A DNA stretch of 64,000 nt. Origin: Burhinus oedicnemus. Its lineage: Eukaryota > Chordata > Aves > Charadriiformes > Burhinidae. Under the pieces are notes generated by a model. The model was given only the letters and a program-made list of their open reading frames with translations, ran no database searches and was not told where the DNA came from. Of this stretch, positions 41,151 to 52,600 are shown one piece after another (the first letter of the stretch is position 1; the number at the start of each line of letters is the position of its first letter). Both the position numbers and the translations under genes were made by a program. Location: assembly GCA_008921705.1 (NCBI GenBank), contig VFFE01007620.1:248897-312896 (forward strand), given 5' to 3'.

Positions 41151-44100
41151 CACAGTTGCAAAGAACTGATGGACCTAACAAACATTATTCTAAAACTGTT
41201 TGTACAGCATTGTGTATTTCAATGTTCAACAACAGTGTAAGAAACTTTCTAGCTTAGAACAGGGAATTCCTTTGCACCAGTAAAGATACAAATTGTACTG
41301 CACTACTTCAGGTCTCAAGCTTGATAATGTAGATGCCTTTTTTTTTTCCCCCAGAAGGATACTTGCAAAACCAGACCCAAATAAAAAAGAGGAGATCTTT
41401 TTCCTATGTGAATGTGTACTTGAATGAAAGGACCATCACAGCCACTCCTAAAATCTGGAAAAATAGGATGTGCCTAGACGTGGGATTTTAGGCATGAACT
41501 TCTCAAATCAAAGATAATAATTCTCAGAGAGAGATCCTGATACGAGATTAGTCAGCAACTGGAATACCTTTTAGAAAACATGGCCACTCTGGAATAACAT
41601 ATGAGAATACTTTAGAACGCAGAGGGGAAAAAATTATTATAATGGCAAAGTCTACAGTTCATTCATGAATATAAAATGAGGCAAAACCAATGGACTGAGG
41701 GGTGCCAGTATGCTCTGTTTTACCAGGATTTTGAAGCCATGTCACTGTTGGACACACCCCCCACCCCACCCCCCCTTGGACATTTCGGAGTTACAAAACT
41801 AAAAGGACAATCCTATGAGACAAAATGCAGGGAGAATTAAAAACAAAAAAGGCACAGACAAGTTAATTGATGCAGCTTGCATTGCAGGAGGGGTCCCTGC
41901 AGCTGTGTCTCATTGGGATGGTAACAAGGGTGAGCAGGTAGCCATGGATCACTTAACAGAGAGGCCCGCAGGCTTTGCAGAGTAATGCTAACAATCTTCA
42001 GTTCTTTCTGATTCCTCTTTGGCAAAAATCAGTCTTTGCCTTTCTTAGAAGCTGTGGGGAGGTTTGTTGTTCTTCCTTTCTTCTGTAGTTACTGTGATTT
42101 TGTATTTATTAGTGTTTACTTTGTTTTGTTAGTTCATTAATAACATCAACCCAGAAAACACAAGCACCCCTGACTATGCTAGAACTGTTACTGTCACTCC
42201 AGTTTTATACTGCCTTTCTTTTCATGATATTCAAAATGTAATGACACAGAAGGAAACATATGTCAAGTCAAACAAGCAAGTAATTAGGAGCAAGTTTGCC
42301 ATTGGTATTTTTCTTCTATTTGTCTGAGGGGGAAAAACCCAAACCAACCTCATAACAAAACCCCACCAGTTTCTTCATAGCCAAGGTTTCAGAAGCAGTA
42401 TACATGGCAAACAGTTTTTTTTTTTTTTCTTCTCAGCTGACAACTTCCTCTTAAAGATGCAGCACTGTAGGAATTACATGCTTTAGGATGCACCAGTTCC
42501 ACAATAGAAGGATCTCTTGACACAGGGAGCTCCTTCATCACCTCATGTTCTATGTAATATGTTTACAAAGAACCATTCACTGAGATCTAAATGGTTATTC
42601 ACTTTAAGAGCTGTAGTAAAGAATCAAAAACTTAAAACTATCACCCAAGGACTTAGGACGTTAGTGCAGATACTTTTGTTTGGCAGAGTTCATAGGTCAT
42701 ATTCTAAACTAATCTAAATGAAATATCTAGTTCTTCCCAAATGCAGCCATAGGCAGAACGTTCATAGGAACTGGAAAATGAAATAACATCCCTATCCTAC
42801 CCTTATTCAGATTCATTTTCCACTGAAAATGTAGAGTGATGTAAATCAAAAGATTAGTACACAAGCTCAGACTGTGAATGACTGAACTGATCCACAGCCA
42901 TAATCTTCTGAGGGTCAGTCAGACAGACAACTCTACTGAAGGGCAGGAATAGGTCTGCAGTTGCAGAGTTAACTTAAAAGCAATCTAATGCCCAGAGGGA
43001 AGAGAGGGCACTTGTTTGCTGTTCAACACCAAGGAATTTGGTATGTTGAAACCGCACCAGGTTTGAAACACGGAACTGATTTTCAGGCACAAGGAAAACA
43101 CATAAACAACTTTTTGCTTGGTTTTTTTAAGTACTGTTCACAAGTTTTCTAAATAAATGTCCCATCTGTCCTCTTTTGTACTCTCCCTTTCCTCTTCTAG
43201 ATCTCTGAAAATACTAGCTCTTCTTCACCAACTTGAAGTAGAATCTTTGCTTCCTACACAGGTCTCTTAAAATGGTCTCCCAAGGCAAATGGGTTCAGGG
43301 AGGTAAAAGACACAGCATGGAAGTAGAAATAAAACCACAGCAGCTGGACACGTGAGAGTAATCACACATTAAGCCCTTCTTTCTGCCACTTTTTGGCAGA
43401 GGAGGGGACGGCTACTGAAGGTTACTTCCACTGGCATATGAAATAGTTCATTGAGTGTTTCAGGGCTTGTTCAATATTAAAAGCACATACCACCGGCTGG
43501 AGAGGTGGACAAGCAGTGAGAACACTTGTGCCACAAGGCTTGTAGTATCAGGGAGCCACAAAAGCAGCTACTACACAGGGGAAGGTGACCCAGGAGCAGT
43601 ATTTGTCACCGAAAAGAAACACAGCCCCACAGAACCTGAAGAAGCAGAGCAGGTCCAGCAGCAGTAACGAGGGCAAGCACAGCAATTGCTGGGTGGCCAC
43701 AGCAACAAGGCAGATCCAAAGTCAAAGCAGGAAGTCAGCAGGCCAGGCACAGTCTAGCTCAGGAAAGGGCAAGGTCTTGTGCTAAAAGGCAGCTCCTAAG
43801 GCACAGCAGAGAGGGCCCACATGAAACTTCTCACAGCTTGGCTATTTCTCAGCAGCCTGATCCAAGGTCACACAGCTGCACCACATCAGAGTTGGCCTGA
43901 TGCACAGGCAGGCAGCCAAAACCCTGAGGGCAGGAGGAGGAGGTTGCAGAGCCTCTTGGTGCACTCAAGACTCTAATATTTAGTCTTACTACTCTATTCG
44001 TCCTAGTGATCACAAACAGCTGAGGACCTAAGCCAGTCTGTTTGGCTAGCAGGACTCATTCTCCAGGATAGTGATGCTGGTAGACTAGAAGAAACAATCA

Positions 44101-44792
44101 ACAGAGGTAGGAAAAACAGTATCTGCTTCTTGGACTGCACCATTAGAAACATGGACCCTCAACTGAAGAGTCTGATTAGAAGAAAAGTCAAATTCAGCAG
44201 ATCAGCCAGCAATAGTGGGAGAAAAAAAAGCACTATGGGTTTCCTCTGGTCAAAACGGTATGACCTTGAGTCTTGCTACTCTTGCAATTTCATATTCAAC
44301 TATTCAATTATTACCATAATTTTCAAGAGTAAGATTTACTTGCAGTTCTAGAGAGTTTATATTATCTGTCCTGCTAGGATTGCAGTTGTTCTTAGATGGA
44401 ATCCAAACCTACTTATTTAGCCCTATCAGGGAATGTAAGAATAGTGCAGGTTGATGCTGTTGATGGGGATATTGAGGTTTGGTCCTGGAACACTACTGAT
44501 GGCAACTGCTGAATCCAGCTCATGCACAATAACCCAAAGTAGTATACCTCAGAAATTAAGACAAATCTAGTAAAACTCTTCAGATGTCAGCTGTCACATT
44601 AGTTCCTTTCATAACAGTCAGAGCAGTCTGAGATATAGTTGGGAGGGGTTGAGACGAGAGTGTTCAGGACGCTCTGTGGTTGGAGCTTGGCAGAGGATGT
44701 GATACAGGGAGGTGTATATAAGAACGTATACTTGGTGGGAAATTGCTTGAATGTTACTTCATTTTGTTGGCTTGGTTCAGCACATAAGGTGT

Positions 44793-44870
44793 TTGGCAGT
44801 AAATTGAAGAAGGAATTGGGCATTTCACAGGTTGGCAGTAAGTTGAAGGAGGAATTGGGCATTTTACAGG
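44793..44870 (+). repeat. Tandem duplication, two 39-bp units
   Basis: Unit 1 (44793-44831) and unit 2 (44832-44870) both read TTGGCAGTAA/GTTGAAG..., with about three mismatches. It lies in unannotated intergenic DNA. Confidence 0.9.
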
Positions 44871-45275
44871 CAATATACCTGTAGGCTGAGAGTGAGAATG
44901 AACATGCTGTGCCATGAAATGAAGTCAGGTTAGGGACTGAACATCTGCAAGGGGTTATGGTCCAGAGATGGCATACTGAGTGTTTGCTGGGAAGTCAAAA
45001 GGGAGATGGAGGTGATGTAGTATGTATGTTAATCTGGGACATGCACTGAGTGAGCATACAGGAGCTGTACATGGGGTGTGCGAAAACAGCGTCAGGCGGG
45101 GAATGAACTGTACAGCTTGATCAGGACCAGAAGTGCTAAATGTGTACTTGGAGTCAAGAGCCAAATTCCTGTATTTTATATGCACAGTTGTTTTGAGTTG
45201 GGCTGGAAGGCTGGGGGGATTCATGAAGAGAATAAGGAACAGAAAAATACAGGTGGAACTCTTTGATTAGTTTAA

Positions 45276-45448
45276 TATAGAATCATGGAATAGTTTAGGT
45301 TGGAAGGGACCTCAAAGATCATCTAATTCCAACCCCCCTGCTCTGGGCAAAGACACCTCCCGCTAGACCTGGTTGCTCAAAGCCCCATCCAACCTGACCT
45401 TGAACACCTCCAGGGATGGGGCCTCAACAACTTCCCTGGGCACCTCTA
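45276..45448 (-). mobile_element. CR1 3' fragment upstream of MSL2
   Basis: Reverse-complement CR1 tail in clear form: ATAGAATCATGGAATAGTTT, GGTTGGAAGGGACCTCAAAG, ATCATCTAATTCCAACCCCC, and on to GGGATGGGGCCTCAACAACT. Truncated by its 5' end near 45448, as usual for CR1. Confidence 0.92.
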
Positions 45449-46405
45449 GGTGAACACAGAGAGGGACAAGTGGGAAAAAGGAGAGGTTCTATCAGACAGC
45501 TCCCCAAAAGGCCAAAGAGAGAAGCAGGGAGAGGGCTGCCTTGATGGCACTGGCAGCGTTGCAACCTGTGGAATGGCTGCAGTGGTGCTTACAGTGAAAA
45601 TATTGAAAGTTCTCTCCATACGTCCCCAGTGATCTAAAACCTGGAGAAGGTAAAAAATCCCTCCCTGTGCCCATCTCTTGGTTGTACCTGTCCCAAGCCT
45701 GTGGATCCACTGCTGTGTTAAACGCTGGGGTCTCCAGAGCGCTGGTATGGGGCAGCAAGTGTCCACTGGGGCACCCAAACCGCATCTGCTCCTGTGACAG
45801 ATCTTCTAAGAACCTTATAGGCCCTGCAGCTCTCTCACTTTGAAGGTAGACACACTGGACTTGCTCCATGCTGGGTGAAAGGGGGGCCATCTGGTACCCC
45901 GGAGTCTGAAGCCCAGATGGACGCCTGAAGTATTTGACAGGCCTGGCTGCAGGTTCCAGCACGTCTTAAGGCAGAGGCAGGGTCCGATTCCTCAACCCGA
46001 GAGGTGAGCGGAGGCGCTCGCCATGACAGGAGCACGAAGCAGAGGCACCGCCGCCCGTGAGGTGGCGGCCCCAAGCGCGGGGAAAGGCTAAACCCCCGGG
46101 CACAGGGCAGCCTAACCCGCCGGAGGGGCCCTGCCGGCAGCCGTCCCCGCCCGCCTGGGCGAGGAAGCGGCGGCGGCCCGCCCTCCGCGGGGCAGGCGCG
46201 GCACTGCCGGCGTGGCGGCCGCCCTGAGGCGAGGCGATCGTTGCGGCGCGCGCGCTCCCCTCTCCCCCAGGCCGGCGCCGTGCCCAGGCCCAGGGCGGCA
46301 GGGTAGCCCCGCGGCGGCGCGCGCGGCTCCCGCTAGAGGGCGCCGCGCCGCGCGCCCCCCCCCGCGGGATGGGCCCCCGCTGCGGGGAGGGGAAGCGGCC
46401 CGGCC

Positions 46406-46415
46406 GCGCATGCGC
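46406..46415 (+). promoter_or_regulatory. NRF1-type palindrome GCGCATGCGC
   Basis: Exact 10-bp palindromic core of the NRF1 consensus (YGCGCAYGCGCR), located in the CpG island about 240 bp upstream of the gap. NRF1 sites are typical of housekeeping CpG-island promoters; binding here is inferred. Confidence 0.65.
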
Positions 46416-46442
46416 AGTGTCGGGCGCTAGACGGCAGCGGCG

Positions 46443-46457
46443 ATGGCTCCGCAGTGA
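46443..46457 (+). other. Four-codon ATG-stop unit (possible MSL2 uORF)
   Basis: ATG GCT CCG CAG TGA. The ATG has GGCG before it and G after it (G at minus 3, G at plus 4), a strong context. It is a uORF only if transcription starts upstream of 46443, which the sequence does not show. Confidence 0.3.
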
Positions 46458-46595
46458 CGGTTGGACCTAACGGTTGCTATTGACATTGCGGCGCGGATCG
46501 GGCGGCGGATCCTGCCCCGCGAGCGGCGCCCGCCCCGCGGCCGCCCAGCCAGCAGCCACCGGCTCCGCGGAAGCGGCCGCGGCGGCGCCGCGGTG

Positions 46596-46610
46596 ATGCG
46601 GCCGCGCTGA
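46596..46610 (+). other. Second four-codon ATG-stop unit (possible MSL2 uORF)
   Basis: ATG CGG CCG CGC TGA, about 40 bp before the gap and so likely inside the MSL2 5' UTR. The context is weaker than that of the unit at 46443. Confidence 0.35.
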
Positions 46611-46650
46611 GGCCCAGGTGCATCCGCCTCCCTCCCTCCCTCCCTCCCTC

Positions 46651-46670
46651 NNNNNNNNNNNNNNNNNNNN
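46651..46670. other. Assembly gap (20 N)
   Basis: Exactly 20 N, preceded by a CCTC repeat (46631-46650) and followed by G-runs. This is probably a placeholder of arbitrary size at a sequence hard to read through. MSL2 coding exon 1 (the first 48 residues in human) is not found elsewhere in the window. Confidence 0.95.
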
Positions 46671-49600
46671 GGATTGCGGGGCGGGGGGGGCGGCAAGTTG
46701 GGAAAGGTGGAGTGGAAATGTTTTTCGGCTTGGAGCACACATCCCCCCCACACACCCCGCAAAAACCACCCCGAACTGGGGGGGAAATCTGCGGGCGGCG
46801 TCGGTCGGAAAGGTAGAAGGGCATTAGGGGTCTGCAGAGTGAATAGCCTGGAGGGCTGTAAAGAAAATATTCCGTTGTTTTTGTGGAGAGAGTGTGTTTT
46901 GTCCAAAAACGCAAGACTTTATTATGGTCACTTTATTTCATAAAGGGTATGGTAGTTATTAGTGGTTATTGGAATACCCAGCTTTAGTGGAGTTAATTGC
47001 TTTAAAAAAGTGATGACTAAGAACAAGTGTGGTAAAAGATACTCAAAACAGTATACAGACCATAGAGGCAGGGAAATAAGAACTTTTTACTTTTTTTTTT
47101 TCCTCCTTGAAACGTAAAGAACAAAAAAGTAATTCAAATTGAAAGCCAGGAATTTTAAGCACACAGAAACAATGTTTGGATTTTTTTTTTTTGGTGTGTA
47201 GCGGATAATTGTCCTATAACAATAATTACCATAAGAAGCAAATAGGCTGAAAGTCTGCTACGATTTCCCTGCTCTCTCCCCCCAAAACAGAGCATTCTGC
47301 ATTTTGTGGGAAAAGGCAGACATCCGGAATTTCAGTATTACAGTCTGGGGAACATTGGGAAGGAATTGCATTCTGCTGTGTTTATGAAGTGGGGGCATGT
47401 GTCCGTCGCTGGTAGGAAGCTCTGGAATAAGCTGTCAGCCTTTCTTGAACTTTACTTTGAAGCCTTGGTCAGTGTTGGGAGAGGGAGTCTGAACTGTTAG
47501 ACCTCTCAGTTGATTAATTTTATTAATTCTCCTTTTTTTTTTTTTTTTTCCTCTGGTAGTTCTAAGTCCTCTCCCTGTGTGTGTTTGTATTCTCTTAAGG
47601 GAGTGGACTTATGTCCACTATGTTTGGATGTGTTTATCTTTACTAATGTGTGTGGACACAATAAGATGTAATTGAATTACTGGGGTTTATAAAGTTAAAT
47701 ATTGTATTTATTTACAGGATCAGGATTTCAACTGTTGAGGCTGCTAAACTAGCGTTGGATGCTTCCTATCCTGTAGCTATTGGCTCCTCCCACTTAAAGT
47801 CTCAGAAAATAGAGATCTGTTTGTACTGGGAAAGAGGGAGCCTGTTCCCAGGATCACAGCATCGTAATTTCCTGAAATAATTTGTCTAAGGGTTTTTTTT
47901 CTCACATAACCCTGATGTCAATATCGATGCACCTCTGCTGTTTATCTCTTGTCTGTTACCTTAGGCCCTGTTAATTCCAATCCCTAACTGTGCTTTTTTT
48001 CCATAAATCCTTCTTGCTTTTGGTCAGTCATCAGACTGCTTTTGCCTAAAAATATGTTAATATTTTTCTGATTTTTTTTAAAAAAAAAAAAAACACATAG
48101 GGACTATGTGTTTCTAACTACTATGCTACTTGGCCTCTCCACTCTAAGACTGGTCTTCTGAAATGTGTTCTTTGTACTCCTTGCCTTGACTTCTTCCCTT
48201 GTTGGCCTTTTGCAATCTTATTTTTACATTCTGTGCTATTGAAATAGTCTATCTTCAATTTGTCCCTGCCCAAATTCCTGAGCTATTTTCCCCCTCTTCA
48301 GCTTTTCTTGCTTGGCTTTTCTGTCACTCTCAGTTTGGTAGAGCAGACCATGCGTTTTAGTTTGTTTTCTTTATTGACATGTAATTCCACGGATATTCCT
48401 ACTTACAAACTACTTCCTGATGGTTCCACTTCCCCTCTTCATCCCTTATTTTCTTTGAATTTTAAGGTTACTGCTTAGGCTTATATTTTTTTCTTCTGTG
48501 GCTAGCTTTCAGATTACTGTAGCTGCTGTTTGTTTCAAATATTTTGTCTACAAGTGATTCTCCAGTATTCTCTCTCCGTGTCTTGGGCTCCTGTTTGTGG
48601 TGTGGCAGCATACAGAGGCCTCAGGAAATACCAGGCTCTTTGTGAAGCCATACAGTAAAATACAGTTTCTGTCCTGCAGAGTTAGTAAACTGTCTTTCTT
48701 GAACCTGCAGGCAGTTAGTCATGGGAGAGTGATCCTGCCCGAGATGAAACTGTTCACTCTGGTGTTGACCAGTCATAAATCTTCAGCTCAGACTGGTAGA
48801 GGCAAATCAACCTTCTTTTTTCTTGTTTGCTTTTTGTGTTCTTTTTCTCCCACTTCTGTCATTGGTCCCTCTTTCTCTCTTTCGCCCTCTGGCCTTGCTA
48901 TGGTATTTTTAAAATACTTTTTTTTCCTCTTGTATACATTAGTGCTAAGAGCTATTATACCTTCTGCATATTTAAGGTCATTTTAACACCTATCCAACTG
49001 TCAAAACCTTTTTATCTTTAGTGTTTTAAAAGGTAAAGTTTAAGTACTGAAGTAAAGATTACTTTGTGAGATGTTATGATCACAAGAGTGGGTGCTGTGA
49101 CCACCCAAAACTTCACAGTGTGGGTTTTTGAAAAATACTTGAAAGCTTTTCAGGTGCTCACTACTGCTTTCTACCCTATTTGTCTATTTAGACCGTGAGA
49201 TCCAAATATCTGTGTATGGGTTCATGTACGTGGAACTTTGAGTGTCTGGTACTTCCCTTGCACAGATCTTAGTAGAATGCGGTCTTGACTGTAAACGTTT
49301 AATAATTGTACTTTGTTGGAGTATGAATTATCAGTAATGTATAAACCCCCTATGCTTGGTTAAAGTCCCAAGTGTTGGACTTACAGGACTTCCCTTGGGA
49401 CGTTTCTCCCCAAATTAGTGTTCCTTATGTCATCAGCCTTTCCTCAGTATTTAATCTCTCTGAATGCATTCTGTAATGCTTTGTTATGCTGTAGGTATTA
49501 ATTCTGCAGTCAAGATTGTCCCTTTAATTTCCAATAATTGTTTTTAGTATAAATTAGTGACAGCTATGTAAATCAACTAACATTATTGTGCTTTCACTAT

Positions 49601-52600
49601 TTTCCCAATGCAGTAGACATAAGCCAACTCATTTTCTTTTGATCTGATAGTCTTTTAAACCAGCTCACACAGTAGGGGTGGCAGAAGTTTTTGGACCCGT
49701 GTAATTATGAAATTCTAATTAAAGCTCTGATTTTAGATTCAAATGGGCACACGTGAAGTTCCATCAGTAGAAGGTTGTAATGTAAATACAGTATGCCATT
49801 GTAAGTCAACTAAATCTGTTCTAGGTGGATTTGAGGTCTCTGTCTTATCTAATGGGTTATAAAAGTTAAATTACGTTGATGGTATGACGGTGTATGTTTC
49901 TAGGATTTAAGTGTGCTCATGTGCTAAGTTTCCTAGATGGTAGGTAATGCATCATCCTTTCACAGGGATGTATAAGTCGGTATTTCCTAGAGCTTTTAAA
50001 ACTTAAAAATAATGACTCCTGAGTGTGTGTTAGACAGAAGGTATGTGCCTTATGTGTTTGAAACTTCAGTTTCAGTCTCTGGGCTAAAGTGATTTTTATT
50101 AAATTGCATGTTAATACCATATTTAGTTTAAAAATAGTTTAGTATGATTTATGCAACAAACTTCTGTGCTTTAAAAGTGCTGCCTATTGGGATAAAAATC
50201 TTCTTAAAAGTGGCTTTCTCTATTTCAAATACCATGTAGGTTACTGCAAGTCATTCAAAGGTTTTGTTGGCTTTTCAGCATTAACAGCCTTTTTTCAAAT
50301 TCAGTCAAAATGCCCGTAAGAGACAGATTGCCGGTCAAATCAGTTTAGCTTTTTATCTGTGGAAACTTCATCCTGGAACCTCTGACAGATATTTAAAAGA
50401 TGTGTGAAAGATTGTTATTGCTGTTTTAGAATGTGAAAGTGCTTGAAAGGTTGCATGGCTTTAGGACAACACTTTATGTTTGGCCAGCAACCCAGCTGTA
50501 GCGTGTGCTGTGGAAATACAGGATAAGAATATAGTTCTTGCCTTAAACATCCTGTAATCTAAGTAAGGGGATGTGAGACAACATGTGGTTTAGGGGAGAT
50601 TAAGGGGTGGGAAGGAACAAAGAAACATGATGGTACTGACCAGTACCTTATAGAACTCCCGTCAAATGTTTTGAGATAGCTCTTGAGAGTTTTAGAGCGT
50701 TGAAGGCTGAATGGTAAAGGAGCATTATGGAAGCAACTCCCAAGCATGGGGAATGGCATGGATTACAAAAAAAAAATAAAATTAAAATTGTTCAGTTTTC
50801 CTATTTGAAGAACAGTATAGGGATGTTATTTCCATCCTGCTCTTGTGTAAAAGTATTAGCCTATTTTTTTAAAGTTTTATACTATCAATAGAAGTTGAGT
50901 CTTGTGGAACTCATTCTGCTAGCTAGGTTTGAAATTTCTCCACCGTTGGTGGTATATTGAGTTGTATAAAATTTTCCATCTTTGTGCCATCTTGTCTGTG
51001 TTGTTGGACCTGTGAAGGCTCCTCCTCTTCTTCCTTGCCCCTTGCTGAGGTAATTCTCCATTCCTTCTGCAGTTCTGACTGCTTCCTGCCTACGCCAGTG
51101 CGTGGTGTCACCTCCTCCAGACCCCTTGTCTGTAGCTCTTAGTGACGTCAGTACAGATCCCAACTAGACCTTATTACTTTAGGCTGTGATTTGTCATTGG
51201 GAAATTGTGAATTAGACCTATACAGTTTCATTAAACCTTCATATGAAAATTTCTACAAATATCTAAGGGAAGAAGCACCACAAGCAAGTGGAATGCAAGT
51301 GAATTATGGCTCTAGAGTAAGTTAAGCCTTTCCACTGATGGTATTGAGACAATCTGCAGCATGCAGAAGTTACATGATGACCTTCAGAGAAGAGAAGATA
51401 GTTGGGTGACACCTATATAGATTAAACTTTGTAGAAAATTTGATTTCTGGTCATAGAGATGGAAGAAGGTAGAAGAAACAAATTTGCACTACTAATAAAA
51501 CAATTATATGCATGATACTGGATTTTCTGTTTGGGATGTGAGCCATGACTAAGTCAGTTAAGCCTCGATATCTGTTTTAAAGTGAAAAAGCATATTTAAG
51601 TTTTGTGATGGAAAAGTTAAGCCTAGAGCTCTCATTCCTTGTCCATTCTCCTTCGATTAAGGAGAGTGAAGGCTGATGATGATCCGTGCTGCCAGACCAG
51701 AGTTGCCTTTTGTGTTTGAAAGTAATCTGGATTGATGCCTTTTTTTTTTTTCCCCCTGGTATTTTTCACTGACATTTTCTTCTTGCCTCGGTTTTCAATG
51801 ATGAAAGATACTGACCAGCTATTACATATTGGTAGAAGTATGTTATTTTTGCCTTAAAAATTATATGAATGGTTGCTAAAATACTTATGAATTTCTGAAG
51901 AATGTGCAAAATAACCAGAATCTTCAAAACAACCATAGGGGGGCTATGGGACTCAGTACCTATCAAATACCTTCTGCTGCAGGTCTTCTTTTTCTTCTTG
52001 TTTTGGACATAACCAGCATGGGCAGTTGCCTATAAAATGTCTGCTCGTGCATCTCTGAATACACCAATTTTTAGCCAAGAACATGTTGGATGATTTCTCT
52101 TCCTCTTAAAATCTCCTTACTCAAATTCACTGCTTCCCTTTCCTGTTTTTAAATCTTGTGCATGACTCCTGGGAGAACCGCTCTTTCAAGGTTGTCTGCA
52201 TTGTACTGCGTGTGTTTTGATAACGAAGTTCTACCAGTTGAATTTGAATTGGTTTCTAAACTAAAAATACTGCTGTCTTCGAACAAAATTGAGGAGTAGG
52301 AAGAGAAGTAACTGTGGTTTCCACCTCAACAGCCAGTTGATCCCGGGCTTAAAAAAGCCAGTTGCAAAGTGAAGATTGCAGTATTGTCTTCTGATGTGAT
52401 TTGAGATGAGAGTGTGTTTCTCATTGAGGCAATGGGAGATGATGGATGGGTTTTGATGGTCACCTGAGGATATTGCTTAAACCGATTGCGTTTCACTGTG
52501 TTTAAAGAAAAGTTAATATGTTGCCAAGAGGCATCTTTATTGGGACAACTTAGTTGTCCAGGTCTATGGACATAGTGTGTTCAAACACAGATTCCTTTGG

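Larger units (their letters stand above)
38331..45275. other. Intergenic DNA between PCCB and MSL2
   Basis: Besides the old CR1 tail at 39177, the simple repeats at 41070 and the tandem duplication at 44793, I see no gene, RNA or clear mobile element. The part at 43600-43960 is unusually rich in CAG/CAGG but has no regular period. Confidence 0.6.
45990..46820 (+). promoter_or_regulatory. MSL2 CpG-island promoter and probable 5' UTR
   Basis: Very GC-rich and CpG-dense stretch interrupted by the assembly gap. It lies upstream of the MSL2 terminal exon and diverges from PCCB. It contains a perfect NRF1-type palindrome, CCTC repeats just before the gap, and short ATG-stop units. The first MSL2 exon should lie in or next to the gap. 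No TATA box is seen. Confidence 0.8.

Noticed and set aside
45492..45962. 156-codon minus-strand frame between the CR1 tail and the MSL2 island
   Set aside because: No recognised domain; upstream of a GC-rich island where long chance frames are common.
46212..46430. 72-codon frame in the MSL2 CpG island as possible MSL2 exon 1
   Set aside because: The Ala/Arg-rich translation does not resemble the known MSL2 N terminus or supply the CxxC RING pair, and it ends in a stop before the gap.
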